From: Acidobacteriota bacterium
GTDB lineage: Bacteria > Acidobacteriota > Terriglobia > Bryobacterales > Bryobacteraceae
Length of the DNA: 64,000 bases
Reading direction: 5' to 3'
Assembly (NCBI GenBank): GCA_016185425.1
Contig: JACPNQ010000015.1
Coordinates: 1 to 64,000, forward strand
Shown here: positions 17,924 to 26,589 of the stretch, piece by piece
Layout of the letters: each line of letters starts with the position of its first letter
Numbering within the stretch: the first letter of the stretch is position 1
Made by a program: the position numbers and the translations under genes
Notes under the pieces: model-generated
Seen by the model: the letters and a program-made list of their open reading frames with translations, nothing else
Databases searched by the model: none
Told to the model about the DNA's origin: nothing

Positions 17924-19447
17924 TCATCCAGTTGAACCAGAAGCGCGTTGTTCTGACGACGGGGCGCCGAATCCAGAAGGAATGGCATCGGGCGCCGGGT
18001 TTCTTCCAAGCTTTGCTTTGGAAGTCTTATCGTTCGGCCCGCGGCGCACGTCGACGGCGAGCGGCTTCGGTGTTTGGAAGCAATAGAGCCCTTGTTGTGT
18101 CCGGACGTAGAGCGCATTGCCGACGATGGCCGGTGTGGCGAATATCTCCTCTTCCATTGGTATGGTAGCGGTGATGCGCCCTTCGGCCCCCGCTTCCATT
18201 ACCGTGATCTTGCCCTCCATGCTGGCGAAGTAGACGTGCTTGCCGGCCGCGACCGGCGAGGCGTAGTAATCACCAAGCGCGCCGGGCAGGCGGAATTCCT
18301 TCTTCACCTCGCCGGTAGCGGCGTCGGAGATGCCGGCCACTCCACCGTTGCGGACGGTGTAGACAAGTCCGCCGGCGATGAGCGGCGAGGGCACGTTGGG
18401 TACAGCGCGAAGCACTCTCCATTCGACGGCCGTCTTCGTGATATCCCCGAGTCCCCGCGGCCGGATGGAGACGGTGGCGGACGGCTGCAGAGCCTGCACC
18501 CGGAAGTCGTTCCACTCCGTTTCGTCGATTTGGTTGTCACGGTTTCGATCTACGGCCGGGAAGACAGCGAGCGGGACACCCTTCGCTTCATTGCGGTCGA
18601 GCCGTCTGTTGTTGTTGGCATCACCGGCCAGCAGCGCGGCGAAGACGGGAATTTGCGACTCTTCCGCCATCGCGTTGACCGACATGACGATCCGGTCGCC
18701 GGCGACTGCGGGCGATGTTTTGGCTTGGCTCGGGAGACCGGAGACCCACCAGACGCGTTCGCCGGAAGTCAGTGCGTAGGCTGAGAACTCGATATCGCCA
18801 AGGACGCCGAGAACCGGTTCCGGGCCGCCGGTGAAGATTACCGGCGAGGAGTAGATTCCGCCAACGGCGTCCGGCCGCGGCGTGCGCCAGCGCGTTTCGC
18901 CGTTGGCGGCGTTGACCGATAGGACGTAGGAATTGCGCGCCTGATCGACCACCAGGTAGACCGAGCCATCGTGGAGCACAGGAGAAGCCGAGACGCCCTG
19001 CATACTGCTCATTTCGTCCAGCGGTAAAGTCCATTCCACTTTGCCGTCGAGCGTATAGCTCGCGAGGCCGAACTCGGTGAAGAAGACGACCACGCGGTTA
19101 CGGTCGGCAGCCGCAGTTGGAGCGGCGGGGTCATTGAGTTTGTGCCGCTTCTGGATGTTGCGGCGCTTGACTTCGCGACGCCATAGCTCAATTCCAGACG
19201 CGGCATCATAGGCCACGGTGAGGAAGCGGTCGCCATCGTGGCCGGTGAGAATCAGTTTGCCGCCGGCCACGATGGGCGACGATTTGCCGGCGGGCGGAGA
19301 GACTCTCCAAGCGAGATTCCTGGCCGGGCCGAAATCGACCGGCGGAGTGCCTTCCGCGACTCCGGCACCGTTGGGACCGCGGAATCGCGGCCAATCGGCT
19401 TGCGCGAAAAGGCCCGCCGAAGCGGCCAAAAGTAACGCGAGGCGCAT
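17924..19447 (-). CDS. Exported PQQ propeller protein with EF-hand insert
   Basis: 507 residues with signal peptide (MRLALLLAASAGLFAQ) and the same WPRFRGPNGAG opening seen in other exported propellers of this phylum. PQQ-type blades run through most of the protein. A calcium-binding insert of two EF-hand-like loops lies near residues 275-315: DANNNRRLDRNEAKG, then VDRNRDNQIDETEWNDF. The last ~45 residues after the final blade (LYCFQTPKP) are Arg/Pro/Ser-rich and unlike a propeller. They run into the decayed phosphoribosyltransferase area, so the natural stop may have been lost. It is divergent from the MFS gene, with 37 bases between starts. Confidence 0.85.
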   Translation of the reverse strand: MRLALLLAASAGLFAQADWPRFRGPNGAGVAEGTPPVDFGPARNLAWRVSPPAGKSSPIVAGGKLILTGHDGDRFLTVAYDAASGIELWRREVKRRNIQKRHKLNDPAAPTAAADRNRVVVFFTEFGLASYTLDGKVEWTLPLDEMSSMQGVSASPVLHDGSVYLVVDQARNSYVLSVNAANGETRWRTPRPDAVGGIYSSPVIFTGGPEPVLGVLGDIEFSAYALTSGERVWWVSGLPSQAKTSPAVAGDRIVMSVNAMAEESQIPVFAALLAGDANNNRRLDRNEAKGVPLAVFPAVDRNRDNQIDETEWNDFRVQALQPSATVSIRPRGLGDITKTAVEWRVLRAVPNVPSPLIAGGLVYTVRNGGVAGISDAATGEVKKEFRLPGALGDYYASPVAAGKHVYFASMEGKITVMEAGAEGRITATIPMEEEIFATPAIVGNALYVRTQQGLYCFQTPKPLAVDVRRGPNDKTSKAKLGRNPAPDAIPSGFGAPSSEQRASGSTG

Positions 19448-19484
19448 GCAGGAATCGTAACACCTGTGAAAGAATGGACGGCTA

Positions 19485-20762
19485 ATGCCGTATCGCTACC
19501 GGATTCTTTCGCTGCTGTTTTTGCTTTCGATCATCACTTACCTCGACCGGGTCTGCATCAGCGTCGCGGGCAAGCGGATGCAGGACGAGCTTCTGATCGA
19601 CCCCAAAGGCTGGGGGTGGATCGTCGGTGCTTTTACGCTCTCGTACGCCGTATTTGAAATCCCCGCCGGCGTTTGGGGAGACAAGTACGGGCCGCGCAAC
19701 ATTCTGACCCGTATCGTGCTGTGGTGGTCGGCTTTTACGGCGCTGACCGGCACCGCTTCGAATTTCTATGTGCTGCTTGGGACGCGCTTCCTGTTCGGCG
19801 CCGGCGAAGCGGGCGCGTATCCGAACATTTCCGCGGCGGTGTCCCGGTGGTTTCCGACGGGGGAACGGGCGCGCGCGGTGGGTATCGTATGGATGGCCTC
19901 CCGTGTGGGCGGGGCATTGTCGCCACTGTTAGTGGTGCCGATCCAGCAGATGTACGGCTGGCGGACGACGTTCTATGTTTTCGGCGCAATTGGAGTGGTG
20001 TGGTGCGTCTGGTGGTGGCTCTATGCGCGCGACAACCCTCGCGATAAGGCCGGAATCACGGAGAACGAGTTGGACCTAATCGGTGTTCCGAAGCAGGCCG
20101 CGGCGCATGTTTCGCTGCCCTGGAGACAGATCATGCAATCGCGGAACTTTTGGATGATTCTGTTGATGTACCACACCTATTGTTGGGGCTCGTACTTCTA
20201 CCTGAGCTGGCTGCACACCTATCTTCAACGCGGCCGCGGTTTCTCCGAGGACGAGATGAAGCTATGGTCGACGCTGCCGTTCCTATTCGGCGCCTGCGGC
20301 AACCTGATCGGCGGAGTGTCGAGCGATTTCCTTTGCAAGAAGTACGGATTGAAGATCGGGCGGCGCGTGATTGGCTCGGCGGGACTGGCGCTTTCCGGGA
20401 TGTTTATGCTGGCCACTTCGCAGGTGGCAAGCAAGGAGATGGCGGTGGTGTGCCTGGCGTTGGGTTATGGAAGCATGGACTGCATGCTGCCGGTATCGTG
20501 GGCCGTTTGCATGGACGTCGGAAAGAAGTATGCGGGGTCGATGAGCGGGTCAATGAACATGGCAGGGCAGCTTGGAAGTTTCCTGAGCTCGGTGCTGTTC
20601 GGCTACATGGTGGATTGGTTTGGCGGCAATTACAACAAGGCGCTGATTCCGCTTGCCTGCTGCCTGCTGGTGGCGGCGTTCCTGTTTACGCAGATCGACC
20701 CGACACAGCAACTGGTTGAGGAGAAGGCTGTCGCGCCGAGTCCGGAACCGGTGCCGGCGTAG
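19485..20762 (+). CDS. MFS transporter, anion:cation symporter (ACS) type
   Basis: 425 residues with about twelve hydrophobic segments. The first helix ends in SIITYLDRVCIS, and loop 2-3 carries GDKYGPRN, the major facilitator signature. GAGEAGAYPNISAAVSRWFP is the motif typical of the ACS family (hexuronate, glucarate and phthalate symporters). It therefore probably imports an organic acid or sugar acid. The C-terminal tail is short and charged. The gene is not tightly linked to others; the divergent neighbour encodes the EF-hand propeller. Confidence 0.92.
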   Translation: MPYRYRILSLLFLLSIITYLDRVCISVAGKRMQDELLIDPKGWGWIVGAFTLSYAVFEIPAGVWGDKYGPRNILTRIVLWWSAFTALTGTASNFYVLLGTRFLFGAGEAGAYPNISAAVSRWFPTGERARAVGIVWMASRVGGALSPLLVVPIQQMYGWRTTFYVFGAIGVVWCVWWWLYARDNPRDKAGITENELDLIGVPKQAAAHVSLPWRQIMQSRNFWMILLMYHTYCWGSYFYLSWLHTYLQRGRGFSEDEMKLWSTLPFLFGACGNLIGGVSSDFLCKKYGLKIGRRVIGSAGLALSGMFMLATSQVASKEMAVVCLALGYGSMDCMLPVSWAVCMDVGKKYAGSMSGSMNMAGQLGSFLSSVLFGYMVDWFGGNYNKALIPLACCLLVAAFLFTQIDPTQQLVEEKAVAPSPEPVPA

Positions 20763-20870
20763 GTTTCGCCGGCGCCGGTTGCGGGCAGGTTTTGGGTTGG
20801 CGGACACACGCATCTGCGCCCGCTTTGCGGGTCCGGCGCGAGTGTCCCGTGGGGTTCAAGTGTTGCGTTG

Positions 20871-20895
20871 GGGGACACAGCTTCGCTATGTCCCC
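20871..20895. terminator. Hairpin between convergent genes
   Basis: GGGGACACAGC (20871-20881) can pair with GCTATGTCCCC (20885-20895), leaving a TTC loop and one C-A mismatch. It lies between the convergent MFS and ribbon-helix-helix genes and has no run of T on either side. It may act as a weak two-way terminator or be a copy of a dispersed palindromic repeat. Confidence 0.4.
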
Positions 20896-20905
20896 GGTTG
20901 TTGCT

Positions 20906-21199
20906 TTAACTCGGGGCTGTGGCGGCCATCATGGATGGCGCCGGGGAGTCGTGCAACATGCGGGCAATCAGTAGCAGTTTGGCATCGACTTCGCCCATCT
21001 TCTCTTCGATCAGCGCCAGACGGAGGCGGAGGATTTCGTCCTTCTCTCCTGTCCCGCCTTGGCCCGTGAGGACGGCGCAGCGGGCAAAGTCGGAAATACT
21101 ACGGGCTCCGCCCGATTCAGAAGCCTCTCGCAGGCTATTAAACTCGTCTTCGCTCACACGGAAGTTGACCAACCGGTTGCGCGGTTTTGTTATTGCCAT
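20906..21199 (-). CDS. Ribbon-helix-helix-type DNA-binding protein
   Basis: 97 residues. The segment RLVNFRVSEDEFNSLREASES followed by SISDFARCAVL fits a ribbon-helix-helix domain: a short strand, then two helices with the turn at the Gly/Ala. Similar proteins include MobC-like accessory factors and antitoxin-type repressors. A C-terminal helix rich in Glu, Leu and Lys (residues 55-85) could form a coiled coil. No toxin gene is beside it. It is divergent from the metallo-beta-lactamase-fold gene, so the region 21200-21321 holds both promoters. Confidence 0.65.
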   Translation of the reverse strand: MAITKPRNRLVNFRVSEDEFNSLREASESGGARSISDFARCAVLTGQGGTGEKDEILRLRLALIEEKMGEVDAKLLLIARMLHDSPAPSMMAATAPS

Positions 21200-21321
21200 G
21201 ATCGTTACCTCTCAATTGATTAGTGGGTGGCGGCAAACAAAACTCTCACCGATGTGCACGAATTGTGCGGAATCGGTACTACAACGGAGCGCGGTAATCT
21301 AATAGGACAAGGCGGCTCCCA

Positions 21322-22092
21322 CTGAAGTTCTGCGTCCTGGCGTCATCGAGTTCGGGCAACTGCGTGTTTATCGGCACGGAACGGACGCGGATATTGATCG
21401 ACTGCGGACTGAGCCGGCGCGAGACGGCGGCGCGTCTGGCATCGATCGGTGAAAGTCTCGAACGGATCGACGCGATCCTGATCACCCATGAGCATTCCGA
21501 CCATATCCTTGGATTGCCGGTGATTGCCCGGTCGGCGGGCAAGCCAGTGTACTGCACGGAACTGACGGCGCAGGTGTTGGACTGGGAAGAGATCCGGGCG
21601 GAAAAAGAAACTTTCCCGGCGGGTACCGGCTTCACGATCGGCGACCTGGAGATCGGCAGTTTCACCATTCCGCACGACGCTGTGGATCCGGTTGGGTTTA
21701 CGGTGCGGGCAAATGGCGTCCGGGCGAGCGTGGTGACCGATTTGGGCTATATGCCGGACTCGATCAAGATGCACTTACGCGGAACGGACCTGCTGCTGCT
21801 GGAATCGAACCACAACGTCGAGATGTTGAAGGTGGGTCCGTATCCGTGGGCGATTAAGCAGCGAATTATGGGACGGAAGGGGCACCTTTCGAACGATGCC
21901 GCGTACGACTTCATTACGCAGGACATGGACTCGACGGTATCGACGCTGATCCTGGGACATTTGAGCGAGAACACTAACTATCCCTCCCTTGTGGAGCAGA
22001 TGGCATTACAGGCGCTGGGCACGCGCGGGATGTTTCAACCGAAGCTGCACGTGGCGGAGCCGCGGAAGCAGACGCCGGTGTTCAACTACTAG
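21322..22092 (+). CDS. MBL-fold metallohydrolase (YycJ/WalJ-like)
   Basis: 256 residues from CTG 21322. The metal motif THEHSDHILGLPV (H-x-H-x-D-H) is near residue 64, and the C terminus has a late His in ILGHLSENTN. The family normally starts M-K-F-x-x-L-A-S-x-S-S-G-N-C; here the frame reads LKFCVLASSSSGNCVFIG with CTG where ATG is expected, an in-frame stop at 21295 and no other start until GTG 21364. An AAGG at 21309-21312 is suitably placed for the CTG. The family includes the DNA-linked exonuclease-like WalJ. It is probably co-transcribed with purB, 13 bases downstream. Confidence 0.85.
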   Translation: MKFCVLASSSSGNCVFIGTERTRILIDCGLSRRETAARLASIGESLERIDAILITHEHSDHILGLPVIARSAGKPVYCTELTAQVLDWEEIRAEKETFPAGTGFTIGDLEIGSFTIPHDAVDPVGFTVRANGVRASVVTDLGYMPDSIKMHLRGTDLLLLESNHNVEMLKVGPYPWAIKQRIMGRKGHLSNDAAYDFITQDMDSTVSTLILGHLSENTNYPSLVEQMALQALGTRGMFQPKLHVAEPRKQTPVFNY

Positions 22093-22105
22093 ACTGGAAG
22101 AACGA

Positions 22106-23416
22106 ATGATTGCACGGTACACGCGGCCGGAAATGGGCCGTATTTGGAGCGATGAGAACAAGTACGCCTGCTGGCTGGAGGTGGAAGTCGCCGCAAGCGA
22201 AGCGCTGGCCAGCCTGGGAGAGGTGCCCGTGGAGGCCGCGGCCGCGCTGCGAGCCCACGCCGCGGTGGACGTGGAACGGCTCTTTGCGATTGAGCGCGAA
22301 GTAAAGCACGACGTGATCGCCTTTACGACGGCCGTCGCCGAGAAGATGGCGGCGGCCGGTAAAAGCGAAGCGTCGCGCTGGTTTCATTACGGGATGACGT
22401 CGAACGACGTTGTGGATACAGCGCAGGCGCTGCAGGTGAAGCAGGCGGCGGAGTTACTGCTGCTGGGTGTGGAGAAGCTGATGGCCGCGTTGCAGACGCG
22501 GGCCTACGAGTTTCAACATACGGTGCAGATGGGCCGCACCCACGGCATCCATGCCGAGCCCTATACGTTCGGATTGAAGCTGGCGCTGTGGTACGACGAG
22601 CTGCGGCGGAACCGCAAGCGCCTGGCCGACGCGGCCGAGGACATGCGCTGCGGGAAGATCTCCGGCGCGGTGGGCACGTTTGGGCATATCGGCCCGGAGG
22701 CCGAGGAGAAGATTTGCGCGCGGCTGGAATTGCGCCCGGCGGCGATTGCATCGCAGGTGATCAGCCGCGATTCCCATGCGGCCCTGTTGAACGCGCTGGC
22801 GCTGGTTGCGGCGACGTGCGAGAAGATCGCACTGGAAGTGCGGCACCTGCAACGGACCGAGGTGCGGGAAGCCGAGGAGCCGTTCGCGCCGGGCCAGAAG
22901 GGCTCGAGCGCGATGCCGCACAAGCGGAATCCGGTGACGTGCGAGCAGATCTGCGGGCTGGCGCGGGTGGTCCGCGGCAATGTGCAGGCGGGCTACGAGA
23001 ACATTGCGCTGTGGCATGAGCGCGACATCTCCCACTCCTCTGTGGAGCGCGTGGTGCTTCCCGATTCGTGCATTTTGACCGACTACCTTCTTGCGAAGAC
23101 GATCTGGCTGGTTGAGGGGATGCGGGTGAATCCGGAGCGGATGCTGCGCAACCTGAATATGACACAGGGCTTGATCTTCAGCGGCCAGTTGCTGCTGGAC
23201 CTGGCTTCCGCCGGGATGCTGCGCGAGCAGGCCTACAAACTGGTGCAGAGCCATGCGATGCAAGCCTGGGAAACCGAGACAAGCTTCCGCGACGCGATTG
23301 AGAACGACCCGGCGGTGCGGCAGCATCTAAGCCTGGAGAAGATCGCGGCGGCATTCTCGATGGACCGGCAGTTAGCCAACGTCGATAAGATCTTCGAACG
23401 GGTATTTGCCTCATGA
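22106..23416 (+). CDS. purB: Adenylosuccinate lyase
   Basis: 436 residues from ATG 22106 with GGAAG 7-11 bases upstream; the longer frame start overlaps the upstream gene. The fumarase/aspartase superfamily signature GSSAMPHKRNP lies near residue 267, with HYGMTSNDVVDTA near residue 93 and GRTHGIHAEPYTFG near residue 140. The enzyme splits fumarate from SAICAR and adenylosuccinate in purine synthesis. Length is normal for the B. subtilis-type enzyme. The next gene starts inside its stop codon. Confidence 0.96.
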   Translation: MIARYTRPEMGRIWSDENKYACWLEVEVAASEALASLGEVPVEAAAALRAHAAVDVERLFAIEREVKHDVIAFTTAVAEKMAAAGKSEASRWFHYGMTSNDVVDTAQALQVKQAAELLLLGVEKLMAALQTRAYEFQHTVQMGRTHGIHAEPYTFGLKLALWYDELRRNRKRLADAAEDMRCGKISGAVGTFGHIGPEAEEKICARLELRPAAIASQVISRDSHAALLNALALVAATCEKIALEVRHLQRTEVREAEEPFAPGQKGSSAMPHKRNPVTCEQICGLARVVRGNVQAGYENIALWHERDISHSSVERVVLPDSCILTDYLLAKTIWLVEGMRVNPERMLRNLNMTQGLIFSGQLLLDLASAGMLREQAYKLVQSHAMQAWETETSFRDAIENDPAVRQHLSLEKIAAAFSMDRQLANVDKIFERVFAS

Positions 23417-24039
23417 TTGTGAACCCCGCGCTGGAACAGTACATCGCCGATCTGCTGGAGCCGAGGGACGCGGTGCTGGCGGAGATGGAGGCGTATGCGT
23501 TGGCGCATCGAGTGCCGATTATCGGTCCGGGATGCGCGACGATTTTGGCGCAGCTTGTCCTAATGACCGGCGCCAGGCGGATCTTCGAGCTGGGCTCGGC
23601 GATCGGGTATTCGACCATCTGGCTTGCGCGGGCGGCAGGCGCGGGCGCCGAGGTGCACTACTCCGACGGCGACCCCGCGAACGCGGCGAAGGCCCGAGGC
23701 TATTTCGAGCGGGCTGGCGTTGCCGGCCGGATTACGATCCACACGGGCGATGCCCTAACGGCGTTGGCGTCGACACCGGGCGAGTTCGACATGATCTTCA
23801 ACGATGTCGACAAGGACGGCTATCCGGACGTTCATGCCGCGGCACCGGAGCGGATCCGGGTAGGCGGCGTTTTCGTGACCGACAATACGCTGTGGAAGGC
23901 AAAAGTCCTGGATCCGCAGGACGCCGAAACGGAGGGGGTGGATACGTTTAATCGCCGTATCTTCGCCGATCCGCGGTTTTTGACGAGCCTGATTCCGTTG
24001 CGAGACGGCATGACTTTGGGAATCAAAATAGGGCTTTGA
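23413..24039 (+). CDS. O-methyltransferase, family 3 (COMT-like)
   Basis: 208 residues. The SAM-binding segment IFELGSAIGYSTIWLARA is near residue 56, followed by an acidic SDGDPANAAKARGYF strand end and the metal-binding FNDVDKDGYPDV. This is the class of Mg2+-dependent O-methyltransferases that act on caffeoyl-CoA or catechols. The start ATG overlaps the purB stop by 4 bases (ATGA), so translation is likely coupled although the functional link to purine synthesis is unclear. Confidence 0.9.
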   Translation: MIVNPALEQYIADLLEPRDAVLAEMEAYALAHRVPIIGPGCATILAQLVLMTGARRIFELGSAIGYSTIWLARAAGAGAEVHYSDGDPANAAKARGYFERAGVAGRITIHTGDALTALASTPGEFDMIFNDVDKDGYPDVHAAAPERIRVGGVFVTDNTLWKAKVLDPQDAETEGVDTFNRRIFADPRFLTSLIPLRDGMTLGIKIGL

Positions 24040-24270
24040 TCCTACTCCCGTGCGATCAGTTGTGGTACCCGGAATTTTCCGGCGTGCCGGATGCGCAAAT
24101 TTTTGTATTTGAGATGTAATTATCGTTAGCTTGGAAGTCCTTTTTTTTCAGTGTCATGGCCCAGTCGTATTACATTGGTAACGAAACCGGCAAACGAAGA
24201 ACCTAGTCCTTCCAGTAATTTGGTACTTGGAAAAAACTCTATATCTCCTACACTGGTGATGGAGATTCTG

Positions 24271-24714
24271 ATGGCAGCCGCCAAGTGCCCCGTTTTACCG
24301 GCCCCGATCGCCTACGAGATGGCACGTGTATTACTTGTCGATGACGATCCGGCGTCGCGCTTAACCCTGCAGACGGTTCTGCGGGCGGGCGGATACGGTG
24401 TCGATACGGCCGCATCGGCGGCGGAGGCCATCGCGAAGATGGACGACAAGGAGTACTCCTTGGTATTAAGCGACTTGCACATGGAGTCGTTCGAGTCGGG
24501 CCTTCGGGTCGTGGCCCATGCGCGAGCGCTCGATTACCGTCCGGCGACGGCGATTTTGTCTACGTGGCAGCCGGAGCAGTATGAGACCGCGAAGATGGCG
24601 GGCACGATGCTGATCGAAACGGAGAACATTCCGGAGTTGCTCGGGCAGGTGGCCGGGATGATATCGGGGCGGGCGCTCCGGCTTCTGAGCCGGAGCATGC
24701 GGGCGCGGAATTAG
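24271..24714 (+). CDS. Stand-alone response regulator receiver protein
   Basis: 147 residues if started at ATG 24271, which has GGAG six bases upstream; ATG 24319 would start right at the domain and also fits. The receiver domain opens MARVLLVDDDPASRL, has the phosphoacceptor Asp in LVLSDLHMES and ends around the final helix, with no output domain. It may relay a signal from a kinase elsewhere. It precedes the seven-gene cluster from 24847 by 132 bases and could control or belong to it. The region 24040-24270 is AT-richer than its surroundings and contains CCGGAATTTTCCGG at 24069-24082. Confidence 0.8.
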   Translation: MAAAKCPVLPAPIAYEMARVLLVDDDPASRLTLQTVLRAGGYGVDTAASAAEAIAKMDDKEYSLVLSDLHMESFESGLRVVAHARALDYRPATAILSTWQPEQYETAKMAGTMLIETENIPELLGQVAGMISGRALRLLSRSMRARN

Positions 24715-24717
24715 GCC

Positions 24718-24731
24718 CCGCTTTTAAGCGG
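24718..24731. terminator. Small hairpin after the receiver gene
   Basis: CCGCTT (24718-24723) can pair with AAGCGG (24726-24731) around TT, 4 bases after the receiver stop. There is no T tract, so if it terminates transcription it is weak, and the seven-gene cluster could be partly read from the receiver promoter. Confidence 0.3.
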
Positions 24732-24846
24732 CTGAGAAACGGGGGGGCGGTGGTGCGCCTGCCGCAGGAGTGTCCATTGGGGCTGCGCAACGATTTTCTT
24801 CGCAGGTTGCCGGCAAGGGAAGGTATACTTTCGCTTGTATCCCTCT

Positions 24847-25236
24847 ATGCTGCGGATTCGGCAGGTTCAACTTGATGCGTTATCCCAGGCCGAGATGGAT
24901 CGGTTCGTGGGGCAGTTGGTGGTCCGGATTGGCCATGAATTCCCGGAGAAGTTTGAGGAGTTAGGGGAAGGACGGGTCCGGGAATTTGTGCGGCGCGGTG
25001 TGGATGATGGACAAAAGTTCCGTATCCGGCTGGAGGGCGCACTCGCAACCTTCGTGGTCTTGCGCTGGCAATATGGGGAGCAGTTCGAGTTGTCACCCGA
25101 CCGGCTCTGGGCACGCGACGTGCTGGAGCATCCGCAATTGCCCGATGCGGTGAAAATTTCGCTGATCGCCGATCGTTTTGAATCGCGTGTGAGGGGCAGA
25201 ACGATTGTGAAGGAGATACCGCGTGGCGTTTCCTAA
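24847..25236 (+). CDS. Short acidic protein of T6SS/eCIS-accessory type
   Basis: 129 residues from ATG 24847; TTG 24835 is a possible start, better spaced from AAGGGAAGG at 24815-24823. The sequence MLRIRQVQLDALSQAEMDRF, then LGEGRVREFVRRGVDDG, WARDVLEHP and ISLIADRF follows a pattern I recognise from small proteins encoded beside PAAR, VgrG and LysM genes of type VI and contractile-injection loci: an R-x-x-Q-x-x-A opening, V-x-x-G-V near the middle, and a W-A-x-x-x-L motif. Biochemical function is unknown. It opens the cluster to 37109 and is 18 bases before the next gene. Confidence 0.7.
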   Translation: MLRIRQVQLDALSQAEMDRFVGQLVVRIGHEFPEKFEELGEGRVREFVRRGVDDGQKFRIRLEGALATFVVLRWQYGEQFELSPDRLWARDVLEHPQLPDAVKISLIADRFESRVRGRTIVKEIPRGVS

Positions 25237-25254
25237 TCGACACCGGAGGACGTT

Positions 25255-25830
25255 ATGCATCTGATCTGCAGGCGTTGCGGCTCGGAAGTAGAACATGCAT
25301 GCTCGCCGTCCAAAGCGATGGGCGAATCGGTGATGCCGTGCGCGTTAAAGGGCGCGCTCTGGGTTTATGTCACCGATATGGCGGGAAACGGGATTGAGGG
25401 AGTTGGCGTGAGCGTGGACCGAACCAACAAACGGACGGACAAGATCGGGTTTGCCGGATTCGATCCTTTGGAGCCGGGGACAGCGCGGGTGGAACTGACA
25501 GAATTGACGGGTTCGGCGGCGGTGGAATTTGAGCTGCCGGAGGTGAAGACGTTCGAAGCCTCGATCGCCAACGGGCAGATTTCGATGGTCGAATTTCAGC
25601 TTTCGAGCTGGATTGAGATCTACGTGCAGGATAAGGCGGGCAAGGCGGTCTTTGATCTGACGGTGAAGATCAAACTGCCAAACGGGGAAGAGCGGACCGA
25701 GAAACTGACGCGCGATAAATTGACTTCGAAGAACGTGTTCCGGATTGGAAAGATCTGGCGGGGCGATTGCCAGATATCGTTCCCCGAGGTGTGCGACGCG
25801 GAATGGGCGGAATTGGTGGAGGGGATCTAA
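25255..25830 (+). CDS. Cys-motif Ig-like protein of unknown function
   Basis: 191 residues from ATG 25255 with GGAGG a few bases upstream. The N terminus LICRRCGSEVEHAC has C-x-x-C and one further Cys, a possible metal-binding knuckle. Two beta-sandwich-like units follow: ALWVYVTDMAGNGIEGVGV and later SWIEIYVQDKAGKAVFDL. Both have the shape of carboxypeptidase-regulatory or SdrD-B domains. No signal peptide or membrane helix is seen. Its stop directly abuts the ATG of the LysM gene, so the two are translated together. It may be an adaptor or chaperone for the large protease two genes on. Confidence 0.6.
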   Translation: MHLICRRCGSEVEHACSPSKAMGESVMPCALKGALWVYVTDMAGNGIEGVGVSVDRTNKRTDKIGFAGFDPLEPGTARVELTELTGSAAVEFELPEVKTFEASIANGQISMVEFQLSSWIEIYVQDKAGKAVFDLTVKIKLPNGEERTEKLTRDKLTSKNVFRIGKIWRGDCQISFPEVCDAEWAELVEGI

Positions 25831-26580
25831 ATGGCTACTGTCATCGACGGGGATTGCATTCTGAGTATCGCGAAGGCGCTGGGAATTCGGGATTATCAGA
25901 CGCTTTGGGACGCGAATGGCACGTTGAAAGCGACGCGGCCGAATCCGAACATGCTGGTGGAGGGCGATACGGTGGTGGAGCCGCCGAAGACCAAGAAGGA
26001 AGTCCGAAAGACCGGGAAGCGCTGGACATTTGTCGTGCCGGACGAACAGAAGGCGTCGCTCCATATCGTTCTTCTCGGCGCCGACGCGAAACCGCTAGCG
26101 GAGGCCGTGTGGGCTCTGAGCGAGCCCCTGACGGCGAATGGAACGACGGGGGCGGATGGGGCGATCAAGGTTGATAATCTGCCGGTGGACAAAAAGAAGG
26201 GCGTGTTGAAGGTGACGCCGAAAGCGGCTGCCTCAACGCCGGCTACGACGACCACTACGACATCCACTTCGGGTCCGCCGCCGTATCCCGCTCCGATCAA
26301 GGCGGCCGATTTCAAAGATCCGGTCCGCGCCGCCGATCCATCGGATGCATTTGTGGAGTGGGAGTTAAAGATTGGCAGCCTGCCATCGCACAAGCACGAG
26401 TCCGGTGTGCTGGCGCGATTGCACAATCTGGGCGCGGGCTGCGACGCGGGCGATAACGGAGCCCGTACGGCGATCTCCGTGAAAGCCTATCAGCGCGCGT
26501 TTCTGAATCAGTCAGCGCCATCCGGAGCACCTGCCGACATTCAAGACTCCATTCGCGACCGTCACGATAAGAAGACCTAG
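25831..26580 (+). CDS. LysM-domain protein with C-terminal PG-binding-like region
   Basis: 249 residues. Residues 1-50 form a LysM-like domain (DGDCILSIAKALGIRDY, LWDANGTLKATRPNPNMLVE, then GDTVVEPP), which binds N-acetylglucosamine polymers. A beta-rich middle and a Thr/Pro linker follow. The C terminus (residues ~180-249, VLARLHNLGAGCD, VKAYQRAFLN) resembles the peptidoglycan-binding-like part of LysM proteins seen next to contractile-injection genes. It has no signal peptide, as in those relatives. It starts on the base after the previous stop and ends 9 bases before the metzincin gene. Confidence 0.75.
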   Translation: MATVIDGDCILSIAKALGIRDYQTLWDANGTLKATRPNPNMLVEGDTVVEPPKTKKEVRKTGKRWTFVVPDEQKASLHIVLLGADAKPLAEAVWALSEPLTANGTTGADGAIKVDNLPVDKKKGVLKVTPKAAASTPATTTTTTSTSGPPPYPAPIKAADFKDPVRAADPSDAFVEWELKIGSLPSHKHESGVLARLHNLGAGCDAGDNGARTAISVKAYQRAFLNQSAPSGAPADIQDSIRDRHDKKT

Positions 26581-26589
26581 GAGCCCGCC

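Noticed and set aside
20906..21199. Ribbon-helix-helix protein as the antitoxin of a toxin-antitoxin pair
   Set aside because: No toxin-like gene is next to it on either side.
24138..24170. T-rich stretch and short palindromes before the receiver gene as a riboswitch or sRNA
   Set aside because: No conserved riboswitch core or stable multi-stem fold could be recognised.
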